Below are positions 44,364 to 53,625 of a stretch of DNA of 64,000 bases, in pieces. This stretch comes from Arcanobacterium canis (GTDB lineage Bacteria; Actinomycetota; Actinomycetes; Actinomycetales; Actinomycetaceae), in contig NZ_CP121208.1 of NCBI RefSeq assembly GCF_029625435.1, positions 1,240,001 through 1,304,000 of the forward strand. The letters are read 5' to 3'. Each line of letters starts with the position of its first letter. The stretch's first letter is position 1. The notes under the pieces were generated by a model that ran no database searches, was not told the DNA's origin, and saw nothing but the letters and a program-made list of their open reading frames with translations. Both the position numbers and the translations under genes were made by a program.

Positions 44364-45815
44364 TTATCCTCGCGAGGAAAAACTCAGAGCTTCGCGCGTA
44401 TCTCGATGACGTTGAATGAGGGTATCTGCACCATTGACGAGATTATCGCGAGTGACATCAACGATTGCCTGACGCACCTCATCCTCGTAATGCTCTGCAG
44501 CCACACGAGCATGGTGTGCCAAACGTCGCTTCGCACCCCACCAACAAACCGTAAAAACGACGAGGCCCACCAACGCCGTCGCAACTCGGGAAACAGCGTC
44601 GTCGAAAGGGATACCGAGAGCCGACACCGTTATTCCCGCAATAGCACATAGCATACCGAGCACAATGAGGACGAGCGAGGGAACCCGACTGATTGACGGT
44701 AACGGCACTGAACGCAATGCCCCGCCGATTGCACGACGCAGCCGCTCGGGACTCGCTACTTGGGCGCTCACAGCTTCTTGCCATGCCGTCGGGAGCCCCT
44801 CACGAACGTGCGCCAACCAAGTATCACGAATCGCAGCCACCATGGTGTTCGACGGCTGTTCTGGAACAACCAACGCAGAATCGGTCAGCCCCTTGGCATC
44901 ACGGATAGATTCAACAACGGCACCCACACCTGACGCACGAACGATCCGGTCCGAGATCGATTCGATGGCGTCCATTTCCAGACTCGGTTCTGATTCGCCC
45001 AAATTCGAACGAAGGCGCGAAGCAATCGCATCGAGTTCTGCCGACGCCGTTCTCGCAGAAACTGAATCTGCTGCAACAGTCGCTTCCAATCGCTGTCGAA
45101 TTTCATCAACACCCTGCCCGTGCAGACCAGATGCCGTCAGTACGGGAACGTTCGGAAGACCATCACGTTCAAGTAATGCCTTCACATCGGCAATGAGCGC
45201 GGCTTTGCCCGACTCCGGAACGGTATCGATCTGGTTCAGTACGACGATCATTGAGTCAGCACGCGCCGTCAGCGCGGACAGATACCCGCGATGGAGCACT
45301 TCGTCAGCGTATTTCTGCGGGTCCAGAACCCAAATCAACAGATCAACCATAGGGACAAGTCGCTCAACGAGCACGGAATGGCCGATCTCAACCGAATCAT
45401 GATCTGGAAGATCAAGAAGCACCAGTCCATCAAGTCGATCCGTGCCGGCAGTGAGGATGGAACCATGATCAATGCGGCGATCCTCGCTCACTTCAAGGTA
45501 ATCGAGAAGCACGTGCGAGTCTGCGTTCCATGTACACGCAGCCGCACGCTCCGTCGTCGGCCGGAGTTCGCCAGCGTCGGCAAATTCCAGGCCAGTGATT
45601 GCGTTGAACATCGTTGACTTGCCCGAGCCGGTTCCTCCGACGAGCGCAGCAACCGTCAGTCCCGCACCAAGTTCCATCCTCTCCTCGGCGCGGCGAAGGT
45701 CGTCTTGTGCGCGAGCTGAAACAAATGGATCGAAGAATTCTCCACCAGAGTTCACCGCCACCTGCAATCGCCTGAGGCGATCACTGAGTTCTGCAACGAT
45801 TACCTTACTCATCAT
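44364..45815 (-). CDS. Dynamin-like GTPase, membrane-associated (second of a pair)
   Basis: A 483-residue P-loop GTPase. G1 is GGTGSGKST at residues 60-68, G3 is LLDLPDHDSVEIGH near 135, and G4 is VLNQIDTVP near 188. The middle is helical. Two hydrophobic segments at about residues 375-435 (LVLIVLGMLCAIAGITV and ATALVGLVVFTVCWW) would insert into the membrane. The gene overlaps the first GTPase gene by 4 bases. Tandem GTPases of this kind occur in actinobacteria, for example DynA/DynB in Streptomyces, and act in membrane remodelling during division. Their role here is inferred. Confidence 0.85.
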   Translation of the reverse strand: MMSKVIVAELSDRLRRLQVAVNSGGEFFDPFVSARAQDDLRRAEERMELGAGLTVAALVGGTGSGKSTMFNAITGLEFADAGELRPTTERAAACTWNADSHVLLDYLEVSEDRRIDHGSILTAGTDRLDGLVLLDLPDHDSVEIGHSVLVERLVPMVDLLIWVLDPQKYADEVLHRGYLSALTARADSMIVVLNQIDTVPESGKAALIADVKALLERDGLPNVPVLTASGLHGQGVDEIRQRLEATVAADSVSARTASAELDAIASRLRSNLGESEPSLEMDAIESISDRIVRASGVGAVVESIRDAKGLTDSALVVPEQPSNTMVAAIRDTWLAHVREGLPTAWQEAVSAQVASPERLRRAIGGALRSVPLPSISRVPSLVLIVLGMLCAIAGITVSALGIPFDDAVSRVATALVGLVVFTVCWWGAKRRLAHHARVAAEHYEDEVRQAIVDVTRDNLVNGADTLIQRHRDTREALSFSSRG

Positions 45816-47374
45816 GCCCTCTCAACCATGTGTTCAACGTCCAATAATTCACTGGCCCTCAACCGGAGCGATCGCGCATCGCCCACCGAAATTTCATCCA
45901 ATGCTTGGGCGAAGATCTGTCCAACATCGACAATGGCCTCACGCACATGGACAGCCAACGACGTGCGAGCATTGTTGACTTCCTCCGAGAGCCCAAGTTC
46001 CTCGGCAGCCTTTTGCGCGCCGGTCACTCCGCCTGCGGCGACGCCAACAAGCGCCGCATTGCCAATCTCGGACAGCCAAGAGTTATTCCCCGTCACCGAC
46101 TGGCGCACGTCACGTACCCACGCTGACAGCGTCCGGTCAGCGATTGCCTCAGGATCCACACTTGCCGACGCTGATCGCGCACGTTCTTCAAGATTCGCTA
46201 TGTCTTCTTGCCATGCAACCTGTGCATTCGCACGCGCCGCGAGAATACCTTGTAAAAGCGCCACGCGAGCCGACGACAGAACCGCATCAAAAATTGCTGA
46301 CATAGCATTATCGCGGTCTGTGCGCTTGCGACGTGCAAAAAGCCCCGGTGTACGATGCGCAACAAGCGATGCCAACGGGCCTCCGGTTGAGGCAAGTGAG
46401 AGCCACGACGTCGTCGGAGCTCCACGTCCAAAACGGCCATGTTCGATATTCGTTGCCAATTTTTCGAGAGGAGCAGCGGTTGCTTCCCTCGCCTTATCTT
46501 TCAAATCAACGATCGCATTCGACTGCATCTCAACAGCTTCAGCCAATGTGTTGAGGTCAGACCGCAGCTGCGGAAGAGTCGCGGCCGTGGTGCGATCGAC
46601 CAGCGTTTGCCCCATGCGACGGTGCGCAATTGTTTCGAGCCATCCGCGGAACTCCGCCACAACGCCACGGGGTAACAAACCCTCGTGCGGGCCTTGGTCA
46701 GGGATAACAAACAGAGGTGAATCTTCGAGATGCATCTTCGCCATGCGTTGGGAGAGATCAGCACGAACGGCAACGAGTGCGCGTTCAGGAACGCGATCAA
46801 GAACAACGGCGACCGTAATTCCTCGTTGACGTGCAGCTTCGAGCGCTGACCATGCCACAGAATCCCCGTATCGAGAAGCAGTCGTCACAAAAACCCACAG
46901 GTCTGCGGAGTCCATCAAACGCGCTGAAAGTTCTCGGTTAGATTCGTCAACAGAGTCCAGGTCAGGGGCATCAATGAACGCAATACCTGGGATACCACCG
47001 TCTGCGCGCACAAACTTACCGTAATTACCGATACCGTGACGCGTCATCGTCGCAAGATCACTCGGGTGAACCGCAATCACCGGTGTGCGTGTCGTCGGAC
47101 GCAGAACACCCGCCTCACTCAGTTCCTCACCGAGAACGGAATTGAAAAGCGTGGACTTCCCCGCTCCAGATGATCCGCCAACGACGACGATGGTCGGAGC
47201 TTGCGAGTGACGCATATGCGGCAAAATTCGGGATTCAAGTTGCGCAAGTAGTTGACGACGCGTGGTGTTCAACTCTCGAGTACCAGGCATGTCCAAAGGT
47301 AAGGAAACCCCATTTAGCGCTTCCACAGTGCGCTCAACCAGAGCAACAAGATCCGAATTTGATACAGCATTCAC
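45812..47374 (-). CDS. Dynamin-like GTPase (first of a pair)
   Basis: A 520-residue GTPase with G1 GGSSGAGKST at about 65-74, the switch region VLRPTTRTPV, G3 FIDAPDLDSVDESN near 133, and a G4 region in which NKxD is replaced by VVLDRVPE. A helical stalk-like region follows (EAVEMQSNAIVDLKDKAREATAAPLEKL). A glycine-rich hydrophobic stretch near the C-terminus (GNAALVGVAAGGVTGA) may contact membrane. It is translationally coupled to the second GTPase, so a hetero-oligomer is likely. The start is placed at ATG 47374; no strong ribosome site was seen. Confidence 0.84.
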   Translation of the reverse strand: MNAVSNSDLVALVERTVEALNGVSLPLDMPGTRELNTTRRQLLAQLESRILPHMRHSQAPTIVVVGGSSGAGKSTLFNSVLGEELSEAGVLRPTTRTPVIAVHPSDLATMTRHGIGNYGKFVRADGGIPGIAFIDAPDLDSVDESNRELSARLMDSADLWVFVTTASRYGDSVAWSALEAARQRGITVAVVLDRVPERALVAVRADLSQRMAKMHLEDSPLFVIPDQGPHEGLLPRGVVAEFRGWLETIAHRRMGQTLVDRTTAATLPQLRSDLNTLAEAVEMQSNAIVDLKDKAREATAAPLEKLATNIEHGRFGRGAPTTSWLSLASTGGPLASLVAHRTPGLFARRKRTDRDNAMSAIFDAVLSSARVALLQGILAARANAQVAWQEDIANLEERARSASASVDPEAIADRTLSAWVRDVRQSVTGNNSWLSEIGNAALVGVAAGGVTGAQKAAEELGLSEEVNNARTSLAVHVREAIVDVGQIFAQALDEISVGDARSLRLRASELLDVEHMVERA

Positions 47375-47512
47375 AACCTCTATTATGCTTGAAAATACTC
47401 ACAATTGCGGGGTTCGACGCGACTTTTTCTCAGGCAATTTCGCCGTTTTGTTGCTGATGACCGTGCGTCCAACTTTCGGCCACCACCTCTCCCCCATTAC
47501 ACTTACTACTGC

Positions 47513-47588
47513 GCCTCCATAGCTCAACGGATAGAGCAACAGACTTCTAATCTGCAGGTTTCCGGTTCGAATCCGGATGGGGGCACCA
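47513..47588 (+). tRNA. tRNA-Arg (anticodon TCT)
   Basis: A cloverleaf with acceptor GCCTCCA/TGGGGGC, anticodon loop CTTCTAA (TCT, reads AGA), T-loop GTTCGAATCC and an encoded CCA end. The gene for oligoribonuclease starts 22 bases downstream, so they may share a transcript. Confidence 0.95.
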
Positions 47589-47609
47589 ACGGCTGGTAAA
47601 ATAGGCGGC

Positions 47610-48260
47610 GTGAGTAATTTTCCTGCACAAAATACACCTATTGTTTGGATCGATTGCGAAATGACAGGGCTTGATCTTGAAAAAGATGCTCTGGTAGAAA
47701 TCGCTGTCGTCGTCACAGATTCCGCACTCAACCCGCTCGACAAAGGCTTGGACCTCGTTATGAAACCAACTCCTGGCTCCGTCGAGAACATGAACGATTT
47801 CGTGCGCAACATGCACACAGTCACTGGACTCATCAACAAGTGGGATGACGGTCTCGAGATGGCAGACGCCGAGGCCCAAGTGATTGAGTACATCTCTCGC
47901 TTCGTTGAAAAAGGCAAGGCACCGCTGGGTGGCAACTCGGTCGGCACTGATCGCATGTTCCTATACCGAGACATGCCCACCTTGGTTGACTACCTGCACT
48001 ATCGCATTATCGATGTCTCATCAATCAAAGAACTCGCCAAGCGCTGGTTCCCGCGTGCATATTTTGCTGCTCCTGAAAAGTCTGGAAACCACCAGGCTCT
48101 TGGCGACATCTACGACTCGATCGACGAACTTCGCTACTACCGTGCAGTTTTGATGCCACGCAGTGAAGGTCCAACATCTGACGAGGCACGCGACGAAGCA
48201 ACGAAGGTCCTTGCAGATTTGACACGTACACGAGCTGAACAGGCTCACAGACGCCGCTAA
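47610..48260 (+). CDS. orn: Oligoribonuclease
   Basis: A 216-residue DEDDh exoribonuclease that clears 2- to 5-nt RNAs, including pGpG from c-di-GMP turnover. Catalytic motifs: PIVWIDCEMTGLD, GNSVGTDRMFLYRDMPTL, and HQALGDIYDSIDEL with the final His and Asp. GTG at 47610 is chosen, with AGGCGG close by; the open frame further upstream would lie inside tRNA-Arg. The C-terminus is a short basic tail (AEQAHRRR). It ends at a hairpin. Confidence 0.95.
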   Translation: MSNFPAQNTPIVWIDCEMTGLDLEKDALVEIAVVVTDSALNPLDKGLDLVMKPTPGSVENMNDFVRNMHTVTGLINKWDDGLEMADAEAQVIEYISRFVEKGKAPLGGNSVGTDRMFLYRDMPTLVDYLHYRIIDVSSIKELAKRWFPRAYFAAPEKSGNHQALGDIYDSIDELRYYRAVLMPRSEGPTSDEARDEATKVLADLTRTRAEQAHRRR

Positions 48261-48271
48261 CGCGTTAACTA

Positions 48272-48307
48272 CACAAGGGGTTCACATTCGGTGCGACCCC
48301 CTTGTGT
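48272..48307 (+). terminator. Terminator of orn
   Basis: ACACAAGGGG (48272-48281) pairs with CCCCTTGTGT (48298-48307). It lies 11 bases after the orn stop. Confidence 0.7.
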
Positions 48308-48338
48308 ACACGCGCACACCGCCCACGTACACAAAACG

Positions 48339-48377
48339 AAACCCCGGCATCCACTTTTCGGTGAATTACCGGGGTTT
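48339..48377 (-). terminator. Terminator of tRNA-His
   Basis: AAACCCCGG (48339-48347) pairs with CCGGGGTTT (48369-48377). On the minus strand it is followed by TTTCGTTTT. It ends the tRNA-His transcript. Confidence 0.75.
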
Positions 48378-48384
48378 ATTCTGG

Positions 48385-48458
48385 GGTGGCTGACGGGACT
48401 TGAACCCGCGACCTCCTGGACCACAACCAGGCGTTCTGCCAGCTGAACTACAGCCACC
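48385..48458 (-). tRNA. tRNA-His (anticodon GTG)
   Basis: A minus-strand cloverleaf with the extra 5' G typical of tRNA-His, acceptor GTGGCTG/CAGCCAC, anticodon loop TTGTGGT (GTG), T-loop GTTCAAGTCC and discriminator C. Confidence 0.95.
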
Positions 48459-48566
48459 ATGCTTCCCACTGGGAACGAAGAACAACTATATCAGTGGATA
48501 TCCTTGCGAGCGAAATCGGGGTGAGTGATACGCCTCACCGACCACCCCGATCCCCAGCGACAGACC

Positions 48567-49499
48567 TCAGCGGTCAAATGCACGAACCTCAATCGCATCA
48601 GCAAAGCGATTCAGGTGTTCATCATTTGACCCCAAGTAAAGCGAGCCATCAATGAGCGAGATCTCCATCACGTAGAACTCCTCAGAAGACTCTGGACCCC
48701 CCTCAACAAGATCAACACGGTTGAACAACAAGATCTCATCGTGACCAGCGAACTTGCGCAACTCTGAATGGAGAGCCTGACGGATCCGCTCACCCCAATG
48801 CCAGTACTTTTCCGTTGGCTTTGCAGCCCTCACAACTTCGTCAGCGATTGAGGAATCCATTGCTGCGCGGTAACGCGGGTGCAGCATTGCCGCTTTCTCC
48901 ACCTGATGCGAGGCCAAACCGTTGAAGTAGATGAGCGAGGACTCGCCAGAGCTATCAATCTCCGACAAGTAGCGTTGCACCATCACAGTGCGACCACGTT
49001 CAAGCTCATATTGCGCATGAAGAATCGCCTCCGCGCGCGATTTCGCATCCGTCGCCGTATAACGACCAGTTCCACGACCACCGGAAGAAACTGCTGGCTT
49101 CACCACGAAATCACCCCAGGCAGGGAAACGCGAGTGGATTTGCTGCTTCGAGAGCTTCTGCTGAGGCTCAAGCCACACGGTAGGGATCGTTGGCAGACCC
49201 GCCTCATGTAGCCCCTTGAGGTAATGCTTATCCAGATTCCATTCCATTGCCCACGGGGAGTTGAACACACGCGGCAAGGATTTTGCCCACCCAATAAAAC
49301 CTTTCGGGTCACGCGCATAGTCACGAGTCGAACGAACAACAACGGTTCCAGCTTCCGCCCAATTCACCGAAGGATCGTTCCACACCGCAATACGAGGCTC
49401 GAACCCGCGCTCCCGGAGAGCGTCTGGCAAATTTTGATCATCCGAATCAAGGTTTGGAAATTCCTCCGCAGTTGCCAGTGTGACGATCGGTCTTGCCAC
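48567..49499 (-). CDS. ATP-grasp family protein (RimK/glutathione synthetase-like)
   Basis: A 310-residue protein starting with GTG at 49499 behind GGGAGG. It resembles bacterial ATP-grasp ligases: an N-terminal Rossmann-like part (ARPIVTLATAEEFPNLDSDDQNL), LPTIPTVWLEPQ, the nucleotide lysine and glycine-rich loop in DFVVKPAVSSGGRGTGRY, and magnesium ligands in LLFNRVDLVEG and EFYVMEISLIDGSLYL. The usual Glu-x-Asn metal motif reads MEIS, so the last Asn is replaced by Ser. It would join a carboxylate to an amine or thiol; the substrate is unknown. No partner gene is adjacent. Confidence 0.75.
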   Translation of the reverse strand: MARPIVTLATAEEFPNLDSDDQNLPDALRERGFEPRIAVWNDPSVNWAEAGTVVVRSTRDYARDPKGFIGWAKSLPRVFNSPWAMEWNLDKHYLKGLHEAGLPTIPTVWLEPQQKLSKQQIHSRFPAWGDFVVKPAVSSGGRGTGRYTATDAKSRAEAILHAQYELERGRTVMVQRYLSEIDSSGESSLIYFNGLASHQVEKAAMLHPRYRAAMDSSIADEVVRAAKPTEKYWHWGERIRQALHSELRKFAGHDEILLFNRVDLVEGGPESSEEFYVMEISLIDGSLYLGSNDEHLNRFADAIEVRAFDR

Positions 49500-49695
49500 G
49501 TTGCCTCCCTTTGTTTTGGCCAATTCGATCCAAGTCTAGCGTTTGTTCACTCCGACGGCTCTTCATTCCTCGAATCACCCCAGAAAAGATGGTGTGCGTG
49601 AGGTCACACCCAAAAATGGCGAGACGAATTTGCGTTCACGAAAAAATACATCTAAAGTATTCTTTCGTTGCGAGGCAATTAAAACCAAACAACGA

Positions 49696-49768
49696 GCACC
49701 GCTAGCTCAACTGGCAGAGCATCTGACTCTTAATCAGAGGGTTCAGGGTTCAAGTCCCTGGCGGTGTA
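49696..49768 (+). tRNA. tRNA-Lys (anticodon CTT)
   Basis: A cloverleaf with acceptor GCACCGC/GCGGTGT, anticodon loop CTCTTAA (CTT, reads AAG), T-loop GTTCAAGTCC and discriminator A. CCA is not encoded. It is followed by a strong terminator. Confidence 0.95.
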
Positions 49769-49774
49769 CGAAAC

Positions 49775-49804
49775 AAAATGGCCAACCGAAAGGTTGGCCA
49801 TTTT
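49775..49804 (+). terminator. Terminator of tRNA-Lys
   Basis: A perfect 13-bp stem with GAAA tetraloop (49775-49787 with 49792-49804), ending in TTTT. Confidence 0.9.
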
Positions 49805-49835
49805 CGCATCCACTCCCCGATTTTCAGGACTCCTC

Positions 49836-50942
49836 ATGAAGAAGATCGTTGCAACCATCAGCATTTTCCTCCTCGTCATCGCCCTCGTCTCCGCCGGCTG
49901 GTGGCTCGTGTCGAGTCGAGGAATCGACCACGAACCAACCTCCCAAACTCACCAAACTCGCGTTCCTCTCAACATCGTTCTCCTGGGAGATTCCTACGCC
50001 TCAGGAAATGGGGCAGGTGACTACTCAGATGAGAACTGCTGGCGTTCACCCCACAACTACGGAACGCTGGTTGTACATGCGCTCAACGCGAAGTTCACTG
50101 ATGCCTCATGCTCCTCAGCCAAAATGGCCAATCTGACGTCTCAAGAACAAAAATTCCGCAATTTTTCTCATGCCACGGCCACCTACCGTATTTCCGAGGC
50201 GAAGGATCAGTGGGCACAATGGCTTAAAATCGCCAAATCTCATGGTATCTGTGCCAGCGAACAGGCTAATATCACCGTCGATATCACACTGAGCGCGCAG
50301 TCACAAAAAGACGATAAGTACACCGCGACAGCTTGGTGCTCGGGAACCAATCAGCCGCAGCTCAATGCGATTACCGATCGCACCGACGTCGTTCTCGTCT
50401 CTATCGGCGGCAATGACGCCGGATTTGCACAAATCGCTGGAGCGTGCCTCACAGCTCGTTCAGCTCGTCTCTGCGACGCTGCTCTGACCCGCGCACAAGA
50501 CTACGTTTCGAATTCAATGCACGAAGCTCTGACAAAAACTCTCGCATCTATTTCAGACAGAACCTCCGGCAAAGCCAATATCTTCATCGTCGGCTACCCA
50601 ACACTGTTAGCAGACACGCACTACACAATCGGCGGGAAGTTCTCGCAACGAGTCAACGTCGGCCAGCGACTGACACATCTCCAAGACTCCGCAGACGAAG
50701 CCGCGAAACGAGCAGCTTCCGAGGCAGGAGCGAACGTCCATTTTGTTTCCACCCGTCATGCCCTCGGTGAGCACTCCTTCGATCCGGAATCCTCAGAAAA
50801 TTCCTGGATCATCGCCCCATTTGATACGTGGAACATACGCGAGTATTTCCACCCGAATCGCGCAGGCTGGAAAGCAATCGCCGACGTCGTTGAAGACGCG
50901 GTGCGCTCAAAGCTCAGCTCCCGCGAGCGCGACGCCGCGTAA
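49836..50942 (+). CDS. Secreted or membrane-anchored SGNH/GDSL esterase
   Basis: A 368-residue protein with an N-terminal signal anchor (MKKIVATISIFLLVIALVSAGWWLV). Block I is NIVLLGDSYASGNGAGDY with the nucleophile Ser. Block III is VSIGGNDAGFAQI with the oxyanion Asn. Block V is YFHPNRAGWKAIAD with the catalytic His. Paired cysteines (ENCW and DASC; CLTARSARLC) suggest disulfides outside the cell. It resembles the SEST-type esterases of actinobacteria, which cleave lipid esters or similar surface substrates. It is 22 bases upstream of the helicase gene, possibly in one transcript. Confidence 0.86.
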   Translation: MKKIVATISIFLLVIALVSAGWWLVSSRGIDHEPTSQTHQTRVPLNIVLLGDSYASGNGAGDYSDENCWRSPHNYGTLVVHALNAKFTDASCSSAKMANLTSQEQKFRNFSHATATYRISEAKDQWAQWLKIAKSHGICASEQANITVDITLSAQSQKDDKYTATAWCSGTNQPQLNAITDRTDVVLVSIGGNDAGFAQIAGACLTARSARLCDAALTRAQDYVSNSMHEALTKTLASISDRTSGKANIFIVGYPTLLADTHYTIGGKFSQRVNVGQRLTHLQDSADEAAKRAASEAGANVHFVSTRHALGEHSFDPESSENSWIIAPFDTWNIREYFHPNRAGWKAIADVVEDAVRSKLSSRERDAA

Positions 50943-50964
50943 ACTGTCTTGTGAAAGGAGAGCA

Positions 50965-53625
50965 ATGAACGATTCGCTCAACCATGCCCTCGACGTACTC
51001 GAAGATGCTCACGGCCTCACTCCCCCGCCCGAGGCTATTGCGCAGGCCTTTGAAGAGTGGGTCGCCTCAACTGGCAAGGAGATGTACCCCCACCAAGCTG
51101 AAGCTTTACTCGATATCGTTTCAGGTGATCATGTAATCGTGGCGACGCCCACTGGTTCGGGTAAATCGATGATCGCAATGCAAGCGTTGTTTACTGCACT
51201 CGCCACCGGCCGCACTGCCTACTACACTGCTCCTTTGAAGGCTCTTGTTTCTGAGAAATTTTTCGAGTTAATCGCTTCCTTTGGTGCTCACAATGTCGGG
51301 ATGGTCACTGGCGATTCTTCGATTAACGCCGGAGCGCCGATTGTCTGTGCGACGGCGGAGATTCTCGCCAATATTGCATTGCGTGACGGCGATAGCGCTG
51401 ATGCCGACGTCGTCGTGATGGATGAATTCCACTTCTACGGCGATCCTCAACGCGGGTGGGCTTGGCAAGTGCCATTACTCGAAATCCACCATGCGCAATA
51501 CGTTCTTCTCTCCGCAACCCTCGGGGATACACGCTCGCTCGAAACGGATCTTGAGCGCCGTTCGGGCCGTCCCGTCTCCGTCGTCGCCGGTGCTCAGCGC
51601 CCAGTTCCGCTTCACTACACTTGGTCCACTGAGCCCATCAGCGAGGTCATCAAAGAACTCGTCGATACGCATATGGCGCCGGTGTACGTGGTTCATTTCT
51701 CGCAACGAGAGGCTGTTGAGCAGGCGATGGCGTTGCAGTCCGTTTCGGTGATTTCCAAAGATGCCAAGGGGAAGATTGCGTCAGCGCTGGGGACATACAA
51801 ATTCAGTCCCGGATTCGGTAAGACACTGTCAAAGCTCTTGCGCGCCGGCATCGGAATTCATCACGCTGGCCTGCTCCCACGTTATCGCCGTCTCGTCGAA
51901 CGTCTTGCTCAAGCTGGCCTGCTGTCCGTGATTTGCGGAACTGACACCCTCGGCGTCGGAATCAACGTTCCGATTCGCACCGTTCTGATCACCTCGTTGG
52001 TAAAATTCGACGGTTCACAAATGCGCCACCTTCAAGCCCGTGAATTCCACCAGATTGCGGGACGAGCAGGACGCGCTGGTTTCGATACGATGGGCTTCGT
52101 CGTCGTGCAAGCTCCAGAGCACGAAATCGAGAACGCCCGCCGTCTACGTAAAGCCGGCGATGACCCAATCAAAATCAAGCGTGTCCAGAAAGTCAAAGCT
52201 CCTGAGGGGCTATCGTGGTCGCAGAAAACGTTCGAGCGCATCATCGAAGCTGAGCCAGAAAAGCTCTCGTCGCAGATGCGTGTCAATCACGCGATGATCC
52301 TCAACCTTCTCCAGCGCCCCCACCCTGTGGAAGCGATTTGGGCTCTACTCACCGACAATCATCAACTGCCGACTGCACGTAATCTCCTGTTGCGTCAGGC
52401 GCTATCGATTCTTGCGTCCCTTGAGCAGGCAGGAGTTATTCGCCATAGTGATCGGGACTGGCGCCGGGCACACCCTGATCTCAACCCCTTACGTTTTACC
52501 CGCGATGTTCCCGATGACTTCGCGTTAAACTCTCCCCTCGCTCCGTTCGCCCTTGCTGCCCTCGATTTACTCGATAAAAATAGCGAAACGTACGCGCTCG
52601 ACGTCGTTTCCGTCGTCGAGTCTGTCCAAGAGGATCCTCGCCCGTTGTTGTATGCACAGCAGAAGGTGGCGAAGGGCGAACTCATTGGCAAACTTAAAGC
52701 GGAGGGACTCGATTACAACGAACGAATGGCACTGGCAGACGAGGTCACCTGGCCGAAGCCACTGGCATCGTTACTCACTCCTGCGCTAGAAACCTATGCG
52801 CAAACGAATCCTTGGGTACTCGGGCACGACCTCAGCCCGAAGTCGGTAGTCAGAGCAATGGTTGAGGAAGCGATGACTTTCTCTGAACTTGTGTCGAGGT
52901 ACGATTTGGCACGCTCTGAAGGCGTGCTTCTGCGCTATCTCACCGACACGTATCGGGCGATGCGACAGACGTTACCCAATGAGGCACGCACTGACGAAGT
53001 CGACGAAATTGTCAATTGGCTGGGACGGCTGGTTCGCTCCATCGATTCCTCGCTTTTGGACGAGTGGGAAGCCCTTGCAGACGGGACAGTCACACCAGGC
53101 GAACTGACGCTTCTTTCTGACGACAATGCAACTGACGGTGAGGAAGCTGCCTTCGGTGCGGACGCTGATGGTAATGTTGCATTGAGCAGGAATCGGTTTG
53201 CTTTACGTAAGGCCGTCCGCAAGGCAATGTTTTCTCGAGTCGAGGCAATCGACCGCGAGGATTGGAATGAACTAGGTAGACTGGATGGTCAACACGGCTG
53301 GAATGCAGACCGCTGGGCCGATTCTTTCGATCCATACTGGGACGACTACGAATACGTCGGAACCGATACTTCAGCCCGTAGTGATGCCTTTTTCTCGGTT
53401 CTCGAAGACCCATCATATGCTGACCTTCTCACTGCTGGCATGGATGAGGGTGACACATCAGATCTTTTGGAGACACATGCGCCAGGACGACTGTGGTTGG
53501 TGACTCAGACGATCGACGACGGTGAAGGCGACGGTGACTGGGCGCTGTGGGCATACGTTGATCTCGATGAATGTGACGACACTGGCACACTCGTGCTCCA
53601 TATGATCAAAGTAGGTATACGATGA
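50965..53625 (+). CDS. DEAD/DEAH-box helicase with DUF3516 domain
   Basis: An 886-residue superfamily II helicase. Motif I is ATPTGSGKS near residue 68, motif II is VVMDEFHFYGD (DEFH), motif III is LSATLGD, and motif VI is HQIAGRAGRAGFD. The long C-terminal region (from about residue 480) matches the DUF3516 group of actinobacterial Ski2-like helicases. It ends in an acidic segment. It is expected to unwind structured RNA. ATG 50965 is preceded by GAAAGGAG. The stop overlaps the start of yggS by 4 bases, so the two are translationally coupled. Confidence 0.9.
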   Translation: MNDSLNHALDVLEDAHGLTPPPEAIAQAFEEWVASTGKEMYPHQAEALLDIVSGDHVIVATPTGSGKSMIAMQALFTALATGRTAYYTAPLKALVSEKFFELIASFGAHNVGMVTGDSSINAGAPIVCATAEILANIALRDGDSADADVVVMDEFHFYGDPQRGWAWQVPLLEIHHAQYVLLSATLGDTRSLETDLERRSGRPVSVVAGAQRPVPLHYTWSTEPISEVIKELVDTHMAPVYVVHFSQREAVEQAMALQSVSVISKDAKGKIASALGTYKFSPGFGKTLSKLLRAGIGIHHAGLLPRYRRLVERLAQAGLLSVICGTDTLGVGINVPIRTVLITSLVKFDGSQMRHLQAREFHQIAGRAGRAGFDTMGFVVVQAPEHEIENARRLRKAGDDPIKIKRVQKVKAPEGLSWSQKTFERIIEAEPEKLSSQMRVNHAMILNLLQRPHPVEAIWALLTDNHQLPTARNLLLRQALSILASLEQAGVIRHSDRDWRRAHPDLNPLRFTRDVPDDFALNSPLAPFALAALDLLDKNSETYALDVVSVVESVQEDPRPLLYAQQKVAKGELIGKLKAEGLDYNERMALADEVTWPKPLASLLTPALETYAQTNPWVLGHDLSPKSVVRAMVEEAMTFSELVSRYDLARSEGVLLRYLTDTYRAMRQTLPNEARTDEVDEIVNWLGRLVRSIDSSLLDEWEALADGTVTPGELTLLSDDNATDGEEAAFGADADGNVALSRNRFALRKAVRKAMFSRVEAIDREDWNELGRLDGQHGWNADRWADSFDPYWDDYEYVGTDTSARSDAFFSVLEDPSYADLLTAGMDEGDTSDLLETHAPGRLWLVTQTIDDGEGDGDWALWAYVDLDECDDTGTLVLHMIKVGIR

